Assembly (NCBI GenBank): GCA_033557675.1
Contig: JAWQRM010000074.1
Span: 1-32,527, forward strand
Length of the DNA stretch: 32,527 nt
Source of the DNA: Coptodactyla brooksi
Taxonomy: Eukaryota; Arthropoda; Insecta; Coleoptera; Scarabaeidae
Direction of reading: 5' to 3'
Made by a program: the position numbers and the translations under genes. The notes beneath the pieces are model-generated. The model had not been told where the DNA came from and did not search any database. It saw only the letters and a program-made list of their open reading frames with translations. Positions 1 through 9,257 of the stretch are shown one piece after another; within the stretch, counting starts at the first letter, position 1; every line of letters begins with the position of its first letter.

Positions 1-453
1 ACTGTTGCTCAAGCCTGTACCGATATCCATAAGTCCTGCAAACATATTGATGCCTTCTTGACCGATGCCCAACAGTCTCATAACAAAAACTATTCTTCTG
101 TTAATTTCATAACCGGTATTTATAAGAAGTCCAGAATCAATGTATGTAGAGCCACAAGAACACGACAATACTATTTTAAAACCAAAACCACGAATTCCTG
201 ATTCTCTAAATTGGACATCTTTCAAGTATTTTCGGCAAACAAGCAGTTTCGCGAGCATTTGAAAAACGCTTAGGAATTCAATGATTTTATACACATGAGC
301 ACTATTCACTTCTACGGCATAAACATCAGCACTGCTTAGTTTTTTTCTAGAAGCACTCGTGGCATTAGTTTCTTTATTGATTTCTTCTTTGGCTTTTTTT
401 TTTCTTCTTTTCTTGTCCAAGGAGATTTTCTCTTTCGAGGTCTCGATATACGA
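1..453 (-). CDS. Mutator-like transposase, N-terminal part (cut by window edge)
   Basis: A 151-codon frame is open on the minus strand from 453 to base 1 and continues outside the window. It lacks an early ATG, which is why it is easy to miss. Residues about 14-20 are a Lys/Arg tract. A Cys-containing segment follows (LLVC near 71-73, CSC at 98-100), then YEINRR (115-120) and GIGQEGINMFAGLMDI (129-144). The order Cys-Gly region, then Y-E-V/I-N-R-R, then G-x-G-x-x-x-x-x-F-x-G-L-M matches the N-terminal part of the Mutator-like transposase domain common in arthropods. An in-frame TGA at 454-456 is preceded by 15 in-frame codons starting with an ATG at 499-501, so the true start may lie upstream of a nonsense mutation (CGA to TGA would suffice). 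The second Cys of the first expected pair appears as Tyr. Known of the family: DDE-type DNA transposase. Inference: an element copy, probably inactive. Confidence 0.7.
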
Positions 454-456
454 TCA

Positions 457-3344
457 CTCTGCGCGTGTATTACTTTCGGATAGGAAGACATTTTCCGTCA
501 TAGCAATTAAATTTCCAACAATAGGCCTTTGCACGTATAAACCGCCCGAGAGCACCCGTCTGGACTCGTCACCCGACCCTCCTCGACGCGGCCGTAACTT
601 CGTAAATAATCCTGATATCGACTTGAAATTTTGAGAGAATATTCTTGAATGGTTTAATAATCGATTAAGGATATTTCCAAAAAATCGATTTTTTTGACCC
701 GATAAAGGAGGTTCCCCCCTTAAGTAGTGTTCAGACTGAGGCTGGGTGATTGTACAACGAACGATTTGAAGAAAATGTAGACAGTAATCCAGTATATATT
801 TAGAAATAATTCTTCGCTAATTTTATTACTTTCAATGTAATGTTTCTCATTGTATGTTGTACAATGAAAAAAGATGAAATAGCAAGAAAAACAACATTAT
901 GGACGAAACAAAACATAAAGTAGCACCAAGAGAAGATTTGGACGAAACATTTCAAATCATAATAGAATATAATGGAAATCTGAACATGGCAATAAAAGAC
1001 AAGGTATGCAACTAGGACAAATGAAACAAAGGTATTAGAGAGTGACAAAGAACATGCCAATGATCTTGCCCCTCAAACTAAGAAGACGTCGATTAATTAT
1101 TCCACAGTTGGTAAAAAGCTGAACCACAACTCAGTGTATAAATTACGTAATGAGTTAGTATTGAGTTATTAGTTACAAATAATAGAAATAGGCTTGCTAT
1201 TTAATTTAGTGTATGATTCGCGGTAGTAGTATGCTGTATTGACAGTGTATTGAGGTGTTTGAAAACCAAGAGAGCAAGAACAAGACATTCAACGTATGTA
1301 ATTACCTGGAAGTATCAATTAAGTGAATCGAGCAATTTAAAACTAGACTAGCGAGATTAGTAGACACGGTAAAAAGGCATGGTAGGGGCGTCGCATCCCC
1401 AGAGACATAAAGTGGGGCTTTATGCCGTCCAGGTTTTAATCTTCGCTTTTACGACTATAAATACATTTTATTTCCCTTGTGGGCAAAACTTAATACCGCT
1501 CGCTTTGTACAACTCTGGACGGCTTCCGCTACTTCCATTTGCCTTCTCTATCCACTCCCATACCTACTTCTCTCTTTTCCTCTTCGCAACGTAGAAATTA
1601 TAAAACCATTTTAATCTTTCACCGTTGCATTAGTCGCCGCGCTGGGAAAGCGCTCACCCAAAAAAATATTCAATAAAATGTAGTTTTTTGCTAGGTGCGC
1701 TTCTAGCTGTGTATATACTGCATAGCGTGCGAGTTCGTCCACCGAAATGCACTGAAAAAAGTTTCATCTTTCACAAAATAAAGAGTCACGACGTAGTGGT
1801 TTTAATTTAACGAGATTATTTTGTAATTACGAGTATGTGAGCTTTTGGGAAGCATTTGTTTACCTTCCCTGAGTAGAGCTTGAACGTTGTGCATAGCGCG
1901 ACTGCTAGAAGGCATGATTAAAAGTGTCCTCACAGTCTATACAACAACCCATCCCCTTTTCAACGCAGATGTATAGCGAGTTGTATACACAGTAATTATC
2001 TTTCGTGCGAAACAACACCTTTGTGCTTTATTTGTAGCTTTCCTAATTTTATAACACTGGTGTACATGGTTTCTGAGGTATTTCGAATTATTGAAATACT
2101 TGTCCTTCCATTGTTGGACGAGGATGTACATGTTAAACTTAGGTTAATATAAACAACGTAAAATGTAATTATAACAGTTATTTATGCTTCTTCAGTATTA
2201 TATCAAAGTATCATTTTTGCCAAACAAGAGTATAGAATGCGATAATGTTCATCTTAGCTTTAAAGTTTCTATCGCCGATTCCATGAATATAGTCAACATC
2301 GTATGAAAATGTATTATCAGAAATATATTGCTTAGTACATTTATTACAAATAGTAGTATAATAAGATATAATCTGTACAGTACTAATAATATTAACAACC
2401 AAAACTAACCCTGATTCAAATTGTATTTAAAATACCTATTCCTTCATAATTGTTATATTGTTGAACACCAGACAAAAAGAGTAGTGTTGATTGCATATCC
2501 ATACTTTGCACTTATGCAACAAAGTAAAAGTGAAAATAAATACAGCTGACGTTTCGCCAGTCATAATAATAGTATGTCTAATTATACAGTATTATTATGG
2601 ATGACTGAAATAATAGAAAATATTATTAATCATGTAGAAGTGGAGGTCAAACGTTAATAATTAAACGAACTGAGCCCCCTGGTAATGATTGTGGTGGTGA
2701 ATATAACAGCAATAAGTAATTAATAATATTACTGCACAGTGAATAATTGAAAACTATATTGCCACTTTTCCTTATGAATTGCCGATTAATGTCAATGACT
2801 TGAATCATATGTTGCTGCCTGTACACTTTTAGAGAACACAAATACAATAATTATTAGTTTCCCGGTTCAATTTGTGAGTTCATTGATGCGTCGAGTTTAA
2901 TCGAGAAATGACTAAATTCATAATATTAACTGGAAATAAATTCATAATATTCACAATCAGAAGAAAGTTGAACGTTGAACATAGGTTCTTTTTAATTATT
3001 ATTTATATCAATACCTACTCCAATGAGTACTCTGAAAAACGGCAAGGATGAATATTATGCAGCAATCTTTTAAACCGTTGTAAATTAATTAATCTTTTAA
3101 ACCTAAGCTTAACAAAAAAACTTGAGTAACTACTCCTAAATGACTTTTCCCTGAAAAAACCCTAAAATTCAAAAAGCAGTAGCAAAATTGCTTGTCTCCG
3201 TGGCACAGAGTTTGCAATAATTTAGCAAGGATCGGCCAGAAGGTGGACAAAAAGTGAACGATGTAAAAAGTTTAAAAAGTGAGACCATCTAATTGATAAT
3301 TATGCAACGGTGAGGAAGAAAATGATTAAATGAAAGCTATGTTA
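457..3344. other. Intergenic, AT-rich, nothing identified with confidence
   Basis: No recognisable gene. Around 635-720 are AT-rich words with a CCCCCC run. Between about 865 and 1,170 the plus strand shows coding-like pieces in three frames: a short Met-initiated piece at about 864, an Asp/Glu-rich piece near 920-1,010, and a 50-odd-codon Lys/Thr/Asn-rich piece at about 1,015-1,173. This suggests decayed coding DNA of unknown family. Around 1,630-1,900 the sequence is richer in CpG (for example GTCGCCGCGC near 1,632), without a recognisable promoter. The rest is low-complexity A/T. Confidence 0.3.
2558..2607. repeat. Imperfect inverted repeat (hairpin)
   Basis: CAGTCATAATAATA at 2,558-2,571 faces TATTATTATGGATGACTG at 2,590-2,607. 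Apart from a few extra bases in the right arm the two are complementary, with an AT-rich loop of about 18 bases. It could be a small foldback repeat or a chance AT palindrome. Confidence 0.4.
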
Positions 3345-3379
3345 AATAAAAAAAAGATGTTTTTCGTTTCTTTACGTTT

Positions 3380-3540
3380 TGTGTTGTAGATCTACAAATT
3401 TTCTTACTAAAGTTGTGGGTTTCGAACCTTTTGCTTCGTAGCAAAGTTAAACAGTTGTCACTACTGTACCAGTACAAGAAAATACTTGATCGAAGGACGC
3501 ATCGCTAACCAACTGAGCGTCATCATGAATGATAAAACAC
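3380..3540 (-). repeat. tRNA-related SINE copy
   Basis: Read on the minus strand, this stretch has the internal RNA polymerase III promoter layout of a tRNA-derived SINE. An A-box-like word TGGTACAGTAGTGACA lies at 3,456-3,471. A small stem (TTTGC/GCAAA) sits in the anticodon-arm position. A textbook B box GGTTCGAAACC is at 3,418-3,428. Upstream, at about 3,497-3,520, is a second tRNA-like word, CTCAGTTGGTTAGCGATGCG, which aligns with the leader of the related copies at 8,170-8,196 and 27,205-27,235. No target duplication or A-rich tail was identified, so the ends are approximate. It is not a functional tRNA gene because there is no closed acceptor stem. Confidence 0.55.
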
Positions 3541-4261
3541 TAACTACTAACAATGCTGTTTAGTCTAAAAAACGCAACGCCTAATTGTTTCTAAATTGCT
3601 TTCACACAACCAATTAGAAGCCAATTAAGCGTTTCCCTACCTTAGCCTTCACTCCCAGCTTACATAGTTATTCCCCGTGCTATATACAAGGCTAAACTAA
3701 CCCGCTGGGTTTCATAAGTCTATGTCAATATTTCGCAATTTCTAAACTTTCCAGTTCATTCGAGAATTTATTATTTGATACATTTCATTAGTTTCAAGTA
3801 GTTTCAAGTACTTTTTTTTCAAGTAGTTTCATTATCTACACTGATCCTATGATTGCTGTAACAATCGTTATAATTATATTCACTTCTAACAAAGCCGTGC
3901 GTGGGTTAGAACTATTTTCAAGTCATTTTCAACATGGCTATTGGGCAATTGCATTTCGCCGTTCGTAGCAAGTTCGAAACTGGATTTCATTTACTCATAC
4001 TTTCAGGACATTTTTCCTAATTGTACATACATCTTTTATTTGGAATTAGTTGAGTTCATTTGGGTGCAATAGCTATAGGTAAGATTAAACAGTCCTTTGT
4101 CCTTTGTCTGATATCTTACACTGCAGTTAATGAGAAATCAGACGGTGCATGCTTACTTGTATGTGATATTGGAACTAAACTATTTCAGTTTTGGAAATTA
4201 TTCCCAACTACGAAACTGCAAAACTTTAGTTAGTTTTCTTAAAGGCAGCAATATAGGAGAT
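3541..4261. other. Intergenic with small repeats
   Basis: No gene seen. An imperfect inverted repeat lies at 3,578-3,631, where CGCCTAATTG faces CAATTAAGCG around further AATTG words. A TTTCAAGTAG tandem run (three units, interrupted by a T tract) lies at 3,791-3,830. The stretch 3,737-3,860 is the left member of a diverged direct repeat pair described separately. CCTTTGT is duplicated near 4,096. Confidence 0.4.
3737..3860 (+). repeat. Left member of a diverged direct repeat pair
   Basis: This segment and 5,244-5,340 share AATTTCTAAACTTTC, AGAATTTATT, TACATTTC and AAGTAGTTT in the same order and orientation, with point differences and small gaps. The pair brackets piggyBac copy A. It could be an old dispersed repeat, an old local duplication, or host sequence split by several insertions. 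Confidence 0.5.
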
Positions 4262-4985
4262 AGATTTTACGAACTATTTAGATTCATTTTACTATAAGCA
4301 ATTTTATTTTTAACCTTATTTATATGAATACTATAAGTGTATTATAACTACGTAGCAACTCACAAGAATATGCATTCATACTGGCCGAATATGCAAGTCC
4401 GTGCATGTCTGGGCACGTCTGTGTGTACATACTAATGTGTCATATAAATAGGGAAGGCGGAGACCGCACGCAGTTTCTTTATATACAGTGTTGAATAAGG
4501 ATAATCAAAACTAATGGCGAAGCGATAAGTTTCAGGAAGATATAGCAGAGATAGATGAAAATGCATCTGACGATGAAGATACTTCTGAAGTTGAAAATCA
4601 TACCAGCGATAAAACCTATTATGAGAAATCCGAAACAGACTATGATTCTTCAGATAATGACGTAGTGCAAACAAATACTGTGGTTCTTGTGCAGTTAGTA
4701 CAGTCGAAAGACCAAGTTATATCTTGGTTGTTAGAACCTATCCCCCAAAGTGGACGAGCATCTAGTCAAAATATAATAGAAATTACTCTTGGTCCAACTA
4801 GATATGCCATATCCAGAGTGAAGGATATTCTATCTTCCTTTCAAGCTATCGTGAACCCTACACTTGAAAATATTGTGTTGAAAATGAGCAACATTGAAGA
4901 TTAGTGTACGGGTGTGATAGGGAAGATCTGGATAATATTGCAATACAAACATATATAGAATTATTGTTGTTATTGTGAATCAACG
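4262..4985 (+). pseudogene. piggyBac family 1, copy A: 5' remnant
   Basis: The start of a piggyBac-like element: about 230 bp of 5' leader, then the N-terminal part of the transposase. The leader aligns with copies B and C (TATTTTTAACCTTATTTATA near 4,304, GTTGAATAAG near 4,490). Translation begins at ATG 4,504 but hits a stop after four codons. A +1 shift then opens a frame to 4,904 with an Asp/Glu-rich N-terminus, followed by the family pattern P-x-x-G-R-x-x-S-Q-N-I-I and G-P-T-R-Y-A, and LENIVLKMSN before a stop. Homology fades near 4,985, before the first catalytic Asp, so no catalytic residue remains. Known of the family: cut-and-paste DDD transposase inserting at TTAA. The outer 5' terminus seen in copies B and C is not recognisable here. 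Confidence 0.8.
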
Positions 4986-5563
4986 AAGGTTGGTGATAAT
5001 TGTTGCAATAGTTGTAATTTATCCCAAAAACTTCTTCGAAAGCATATTGTATAGGAGCATTGGAGGAGTTAAAGAAAACCCTGTAGAGGTTAAATAATAC
5101 TGAAGGCTTCCGCAGCCGGAAAATTAGAAATCTTGGTTATCTTGAATATACTTGGGGATGGTCGCCGCGTCACTGGTGCGAACACCTGTAGACGTTTGAC
5201 CAACTTCCTGCATTTGATAATTTCCTTCTCTTCTTGCATTTGATAATTTCTAAACTTTCAAATCATCCAAGAATTTATTGTTAGGTACATTTCTAAGTAG
5301 TTTTACCTTTTCTATACTTATCATATTGTTGCTATTAAAAGCATGTTTGGTAGCATTCTTTTGTAATACATTTAGATTTTTTTCATTTAAAAGTTCTATA
5401 TTTTTATTGATTTAATATATCTATAATTTATTATACGGGGTTCTATATTCCGTACGAAGTAACATTGTAATTGTGTCATTAGAAAGTGAGCGTTCTTTGA
5501 GTGTAGACGTCCAAACAGTTCTGGTGACATCTTAGTGTAACAGTGCAGTCTTTCATAAAAACA
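4986..5563. other. Intergenic between two piggyBac remnants
   Basis: No gene seen. The stretch 5,090-5,200 is less AT-rich (CTTCCGCAGCCGG near 5,106; CCGCGTCACTGGTGCGAACA near 5,164) and reads like part of a dispersed repeat that I cannot name. CTTCYTGCATTTGATAATTTC occurs twice in tandem at about 5,208-5,251. The right member of the 3,737/5,244 direct repeat pair follows. Confidence 0.35.
5244..5340 (+). repeat. Right member of a diverged direct repeat pair
   Basis: Partner of 3,737-3,860: same orientation and same order of shared blocks, separated by about 1.5 kb that includes piggyBac copy A. Confidence 0.5.
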
Positions 5564-7562
5564 ATGGAGGAATTATCGCAAGAAGAGTTTTCAAGGTATT
5601 GTATGTGGACTTTACTTCGAATAAAACTACTTGCATATCATACATATAAACGTTGAATAATAACTTATATTTTTATTTAATTTATTATTATTAGCAGAAG
5701 AAGAAAAAGCGGTATATGTTCTGCGGCTTATTGGAGAAGATTCTACTGAAGATAGTGCAACGTCGAACAGTGATCATGAAGATTCGATTCCTTCGCCGAA
5801 TTATCGCTCAGAACAAGGAGATACAATCTCTGAAAGTGACGAGATCGTTGAAGGTCGGGACATCGCAGTGGAGCAAGATGATGACGACTAAGAAGTAATT
5901 TATCTTCAGGCTCTGTATATTTTGTCTTCAAAGATCAAACAAAATGGAGTCGAACACCAACTGTTATCCAGCGTCAAACTGCAACTTGTAGCATTATGCG
6001 TCAGAGATAGTCTGATTTACATAGAAGCACCGAAACTCCACGTCAGTCGTGGCTACATTCAAGGGTATTTTTACGAGTGAAATGGTCGATGTTATTGTAC
6101 TCCATACAAATAAAACAACCGCGATGTATGAAAACTATAACCAACAAGATCCCACGAAAAAACAACGTCTGTAGGAAGATGTAGCACCAAGATAATTCTA
6201 CGCATTTCTGGGAATTCTGATTATGTCTGGCACAAATAATTCCAACACCAATCACATTACTGACATATGGAAAATAACAGCACACCCTTTATAGCGCGCG
6301 ACGATGGGAATATATAGATTTTGGAATATCCTGAAGTTTATTCGATTTTATAATGGTAATATTACACCTGTGCGCATAAAAGAGAATAAGGCTGCACCAA
6401 TCTGACATATGTCGGCAATGGTGAACGCTAATTTATCGTAATTATACAAATCAACACGGCCCTTGACCAACGACGAACACTTATGCCATATCATGGAAGA
6501 ACAAGATTTACTCAGTATTTTCCATCAAATCCAGCAAAATAGGGTATAAAGCTTTGATGGATCTGTGATTGTGAGAACTTTCTTACTGCCGGGACAGTGA
6601 TGTATTCGTAAAAGTGCAGCTGACCATGTGAAAAATCAAGGGGGAAGGGATGTGAAAGGGCTAGTGTTGTCTTATCGAGGATTGGGCGAAAACACTACGA
6701 TGAACAACTTCTTCACCTCGTTATTTGCTCTAGCAAAATATTCTCTATCATGGAATCTGACAATCGTGGGTACTCTGAAAAAAATAAAAACTATATTCGG
6801 GGCGACATGAAAGCAGAGAAAAATCGAGAGGAATATTAAACTATATTTGTTATAGTAAACATTATTATCGATGATGCGCTCAGATATGACAACCTGGGAT
6901 GGAAGAAAACAGAAACCAGAAACGGTGGAATGTTATAACAAAACAAAAACAGGTGTGGACACTAATGGCGATTGAATAATACCACCACTACACCAAAACC
7001 AAAGTTTTCTGCTCGATGTGCGTTCCACTGACATGGTCAAGGAAACGCACATCGAGCAACGCTTTTCAATATTGGTGTAGTGGTGGCACTGTTTAACGCT
7101 GGGAAGGTATACAACTCAAGGGCAAACGAAGCGATGGCTTTCAGCATTTTTTATACGTTAGATATTGGTACGTACTCTGGCTGAGTATATTATATATTTC
7201 AATAACAAGAAAATCATAAATTATAAAATAAATCAAAGAAGAATATTGTTACGACAACTGAGCGAAGGATTAGGTGACGAGACATTTTGCAACACGCCTT
7301 GCAATTATGTATTTCCTTGGAAAGCCTGTTGCAGAATTATGGATGAATGTCCCTGAACCATCTACATCCCAAGAAGTCTGGGCGAAAAATGCTGGTCGAT
7401 TCATATTATATTTGTAGTACAGAACAATTCAAGAAAAGGAGCAAGACCATAAAATTACGTATTGAATGTGAAAAACCTATATGCGATGACTATGCCAAAA
7501 CGCTTACAAAATGCATGACTGTCTTGATGAAAGACAATAATAATACGAGTAAAACAAGTAAA
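5564..7562 (+). pseudogene. piggyBac family 2 transposase, decayed and interrupted
   Basis: Nearly the whole transposase can be followed across frame changes. Reading 5'-3': ATG at 5,564; an acidic N-terminus (5,690-5,890); KDQTKW near 5,932; FTSEMVDVIVLHTN near 6,068; an FLGILIMSGTNNSN stretch near 6,205; MGIYRFWNIL near 6,304; TNDEHL with the first catalytic Asp at 6,472-6,474; GENTTMNNFFTS, where the second catalytic Asp position (6,703-6,705) reads AAC = Asn; WNLTIVGTLKK near 6,755; and KTGVD with the third Asp at 6,958-6,960. A foldback insert then splits the frame at 6,982-7,086. The C-terminal part resumes with a Cys-containing tail (ECEKPICDDYA near 7,470). Stops and shifts are frequent. 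A GT...AG segment near 5,596-5,694 could be an intron, but it does not restore one frame. The family differs from copies A-C in sequence. Clearly inactive. Confidence 0.8.
6982..7086. repeat. Foldback SINE-like insert inside piggyBac family 2
   Basis: The outer arms CCACCACTACACCAA (6,982-6,996) and TTGGTGTAGTGGTGG (7,072-7,086) are perfect complements. The inner arms GCTCGATGTGCGTT (7,011-7,024) and AACGCACATCGAGC (7,044-7,057) are also perfect complements. TGGTGTAGTGG resembles a polymerase III A box, and the inner arm matches the leader words of the SINE copies at 8,170 and 27,210. It therefore looks like two 5' ends of one SINE joined head to head. It interrupts the transposase just after the third catalytic Asp. 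Alternative: a small non-autonomous foldback DNA element. Confidence 0.6.
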
Positions 7563-8092
7563 TAAATAACTAGATCTATTCTCTTAGTTACTTAATTATT
7601 ATAATATAATAAAATTATAATAATTGTGTTAATGAAAGTAGTCTCAACAATTAAAAGATCTGTTATAAAATTTTATCACTAAATATTCACTAGATATCAT
7701 CAAAACGCCACCAATCATTTTGTTAAGTACATAAAATACCAACGGCAGTATGAAGTATGATTTGTCGGAGCAAAACTATGGTTGATGTGGTTGATGGCTT
7801 TTATGAAACTGTTTTGTAGACAGTTCACCTTTGTAATTTATAAAAAAATAGACTACGAAAAAATGTTTGTATTAGGACATTTTTAGTTCACTTAGTTCAC
7901 TTAGTTCGCAAAAATGGGAGATCTTTAAATATGAAAATATTTCTGGAAAATATAAATTTCATGTAAATATACGAAACCGATGACGTAATCCATTTTCCAC
8001 ATAAAAAAATATTTTGTCACGATAAAGGCGTCTATCTACCTCTTGTCTAAAGCTCCATAGTCAGATTCTTATTTTCATTTTTGGTCGGTTGA
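7563..8092. other. Intergenic, AT-rich
   Basis: No gene. A 9-base unit TAGTTCACT is tandemly repeated at 7,884-7,909 (two perfect copies and a partial third). The piggyBac family 2 3' terminus should lie in the first part, but I could not identify it. Confidence 0.4.
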
Positions 8093-8282
8093 GGATTTTG
8101 GAACCTTTGGTTTAGTAACAAACTTCACACGATTGTCACCAATATACCAAAACCGAAAAGTTTATTTTTGCTTGACGCACGTTTCGCCGACCAAGTCGGT
8201 ACCTCAGATACGTTAGCGACAAATGATAGAAAACCCACTTGTTCTATAAAAAGTGACAGTGGCGTAGCGGTGACAATCGTGT
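8093..8282. repeat. tRNA-like SINE with inverted second head
   Basis: On the minus strand, an A-box-like TGGTATATTGGTGACA lies at 8,134-8,149 and a B-box-like GGTTCCAAAATCC at 8,093-8,105, at tRNA-like spacing. The upstream leader GGTCGGCGAAACGTGCGTC lies at about 8,174-8,193. On the plus strand, GTGGCGTAGCGGTGACAATC begins at about 8,258, so ACACGATTGTCACC near 8,127 and GGTGACAATCGTGT at 8,269-8,282 form a 14-base perfect inverted repeat. The organisation parallels the foldback at 6,982-7,086. Confidence 0.5.
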
Positions 8283-8739
8283 AAACTTTTTCATTTTTGG
8301 GGTATTCATAATAACTTCAGGACGCCTAATTTGGACCACTTGGAACAAAAACTTCTCACGCCCTTATTTTGCGATCAACTTAAAATCTCCCGTCTGTATT
8401 CTATCAACCGTTACTTGTCCTTCCTATATCTGGTATTAGCTTTGGAATGTTTTATCGTTCAAAATATATTACTGTTTTATTTGTATCCCTTCACTACCAT
8501 AATGTCACGCCCAATTACTTTCCAATAACAGGTTTTCCACCTATATTTCATCATTCCATTCTTTAATTTTTCCTTGATTTAATTTTAAGCACTATTTTAC
8601 TGTTTATAAAATTGAGTTGTGTCTGAAACATTAAGTAATTCTGGATGTACTGCAGTACCAACTCAATAACAATCATGTCCTGATTAAATCCTTTTCAGTC
8701 CGCATAAACTGAACTTTTTCTTATTTTTAGAATAGCCGC
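8283..8739. other. Intergenic, nothing identified
   Basis: An open frame at 8,331-8,528 has hydrophobic, low-complexity composition and no recognisable motif. I see no other feature. Confidence 0.3.
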
Positions 8740-9230
8740 ATCACTATCTACCGCGCCAATTTCAGGGTTCAAACTGGGATAATTTACGAGCAGTAAAAGC
8801 TGTAGCCGGGAAGTTTATAAAGCGCTCATTTTTCGTTGGAAAGTGTAGCGAATAGAGACACATTGGTCGAGGTGGAAGGGGCGCATTTAATATGAAATTA
8901 GATTTGAACTTCTCAACTGGGAAACGGAGAAAAGAACCTGATGGTGGGATCCCGTTCGGATATCGGATATCCATCCGGACAAAAAGTAATTGGCATTGGT
9001 AAACTGTTCAGGCGATAAAATTGAAAAAGCAGATTTATAGCGCAGGTTCGACTCCGTGTGTCCGTTTGCCAGATTAATTTATTGGCAGAGGCCCCGGTTT
9101 AATTTAAAATCCTAACAGCCTCATTCATCAATTGGCCAGGCCGGCGTGGCGCTGCACCCGAAATAATGATATGCTTGATTAAATAGCGATTTTAGCGCCA
9201 GAACAGTTGTGAGCGACTTCTAGACATTTT
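8740..9230. other. Low-repeat, less AT-rich island with TTTAT-type motifs
   Basis: No gene and no recognisable repeat. The composition is more balanced than the surroundings. It contains TTTATAAAGCGC (8,814), GGCGATAAAA (9,011), TTTATAGCGC (9,034) and TTTATTGG (9,078). GGCGATAAAA also occurs as its complement in the island near 30,150, and AGCGATAAAA in the island near 12,286. Such TTTATNGC-like words resemble binding sites of Caudal and Abd-B class homeodomain proteins. Inference only: possible old regulatory DNA. Confidence 0.3.
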
Positions 9231-9257
9231 TTGCATTTGTGGTAAACGACTGTACTC

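Noticed and set aside
359..634. Plus-strand 91-codon frame with a hydrophobic start (ALVSLLISSLAFFFLLFL).
   Set aside because: Its first third is the antisense of the Lys/Arg-rich part of the Mutator-like frame; the membrane-like look comes from that complement.
3418..3540. Possible functional tRNA gene (B box GGTTCGAAACC, tRNA-like GCTCAGTTGGTTAG).
   Set aside because: No acceptor stem closes and the A and B boxes belong to a repeated SINE family; same reasoning for 15,498-15,551.
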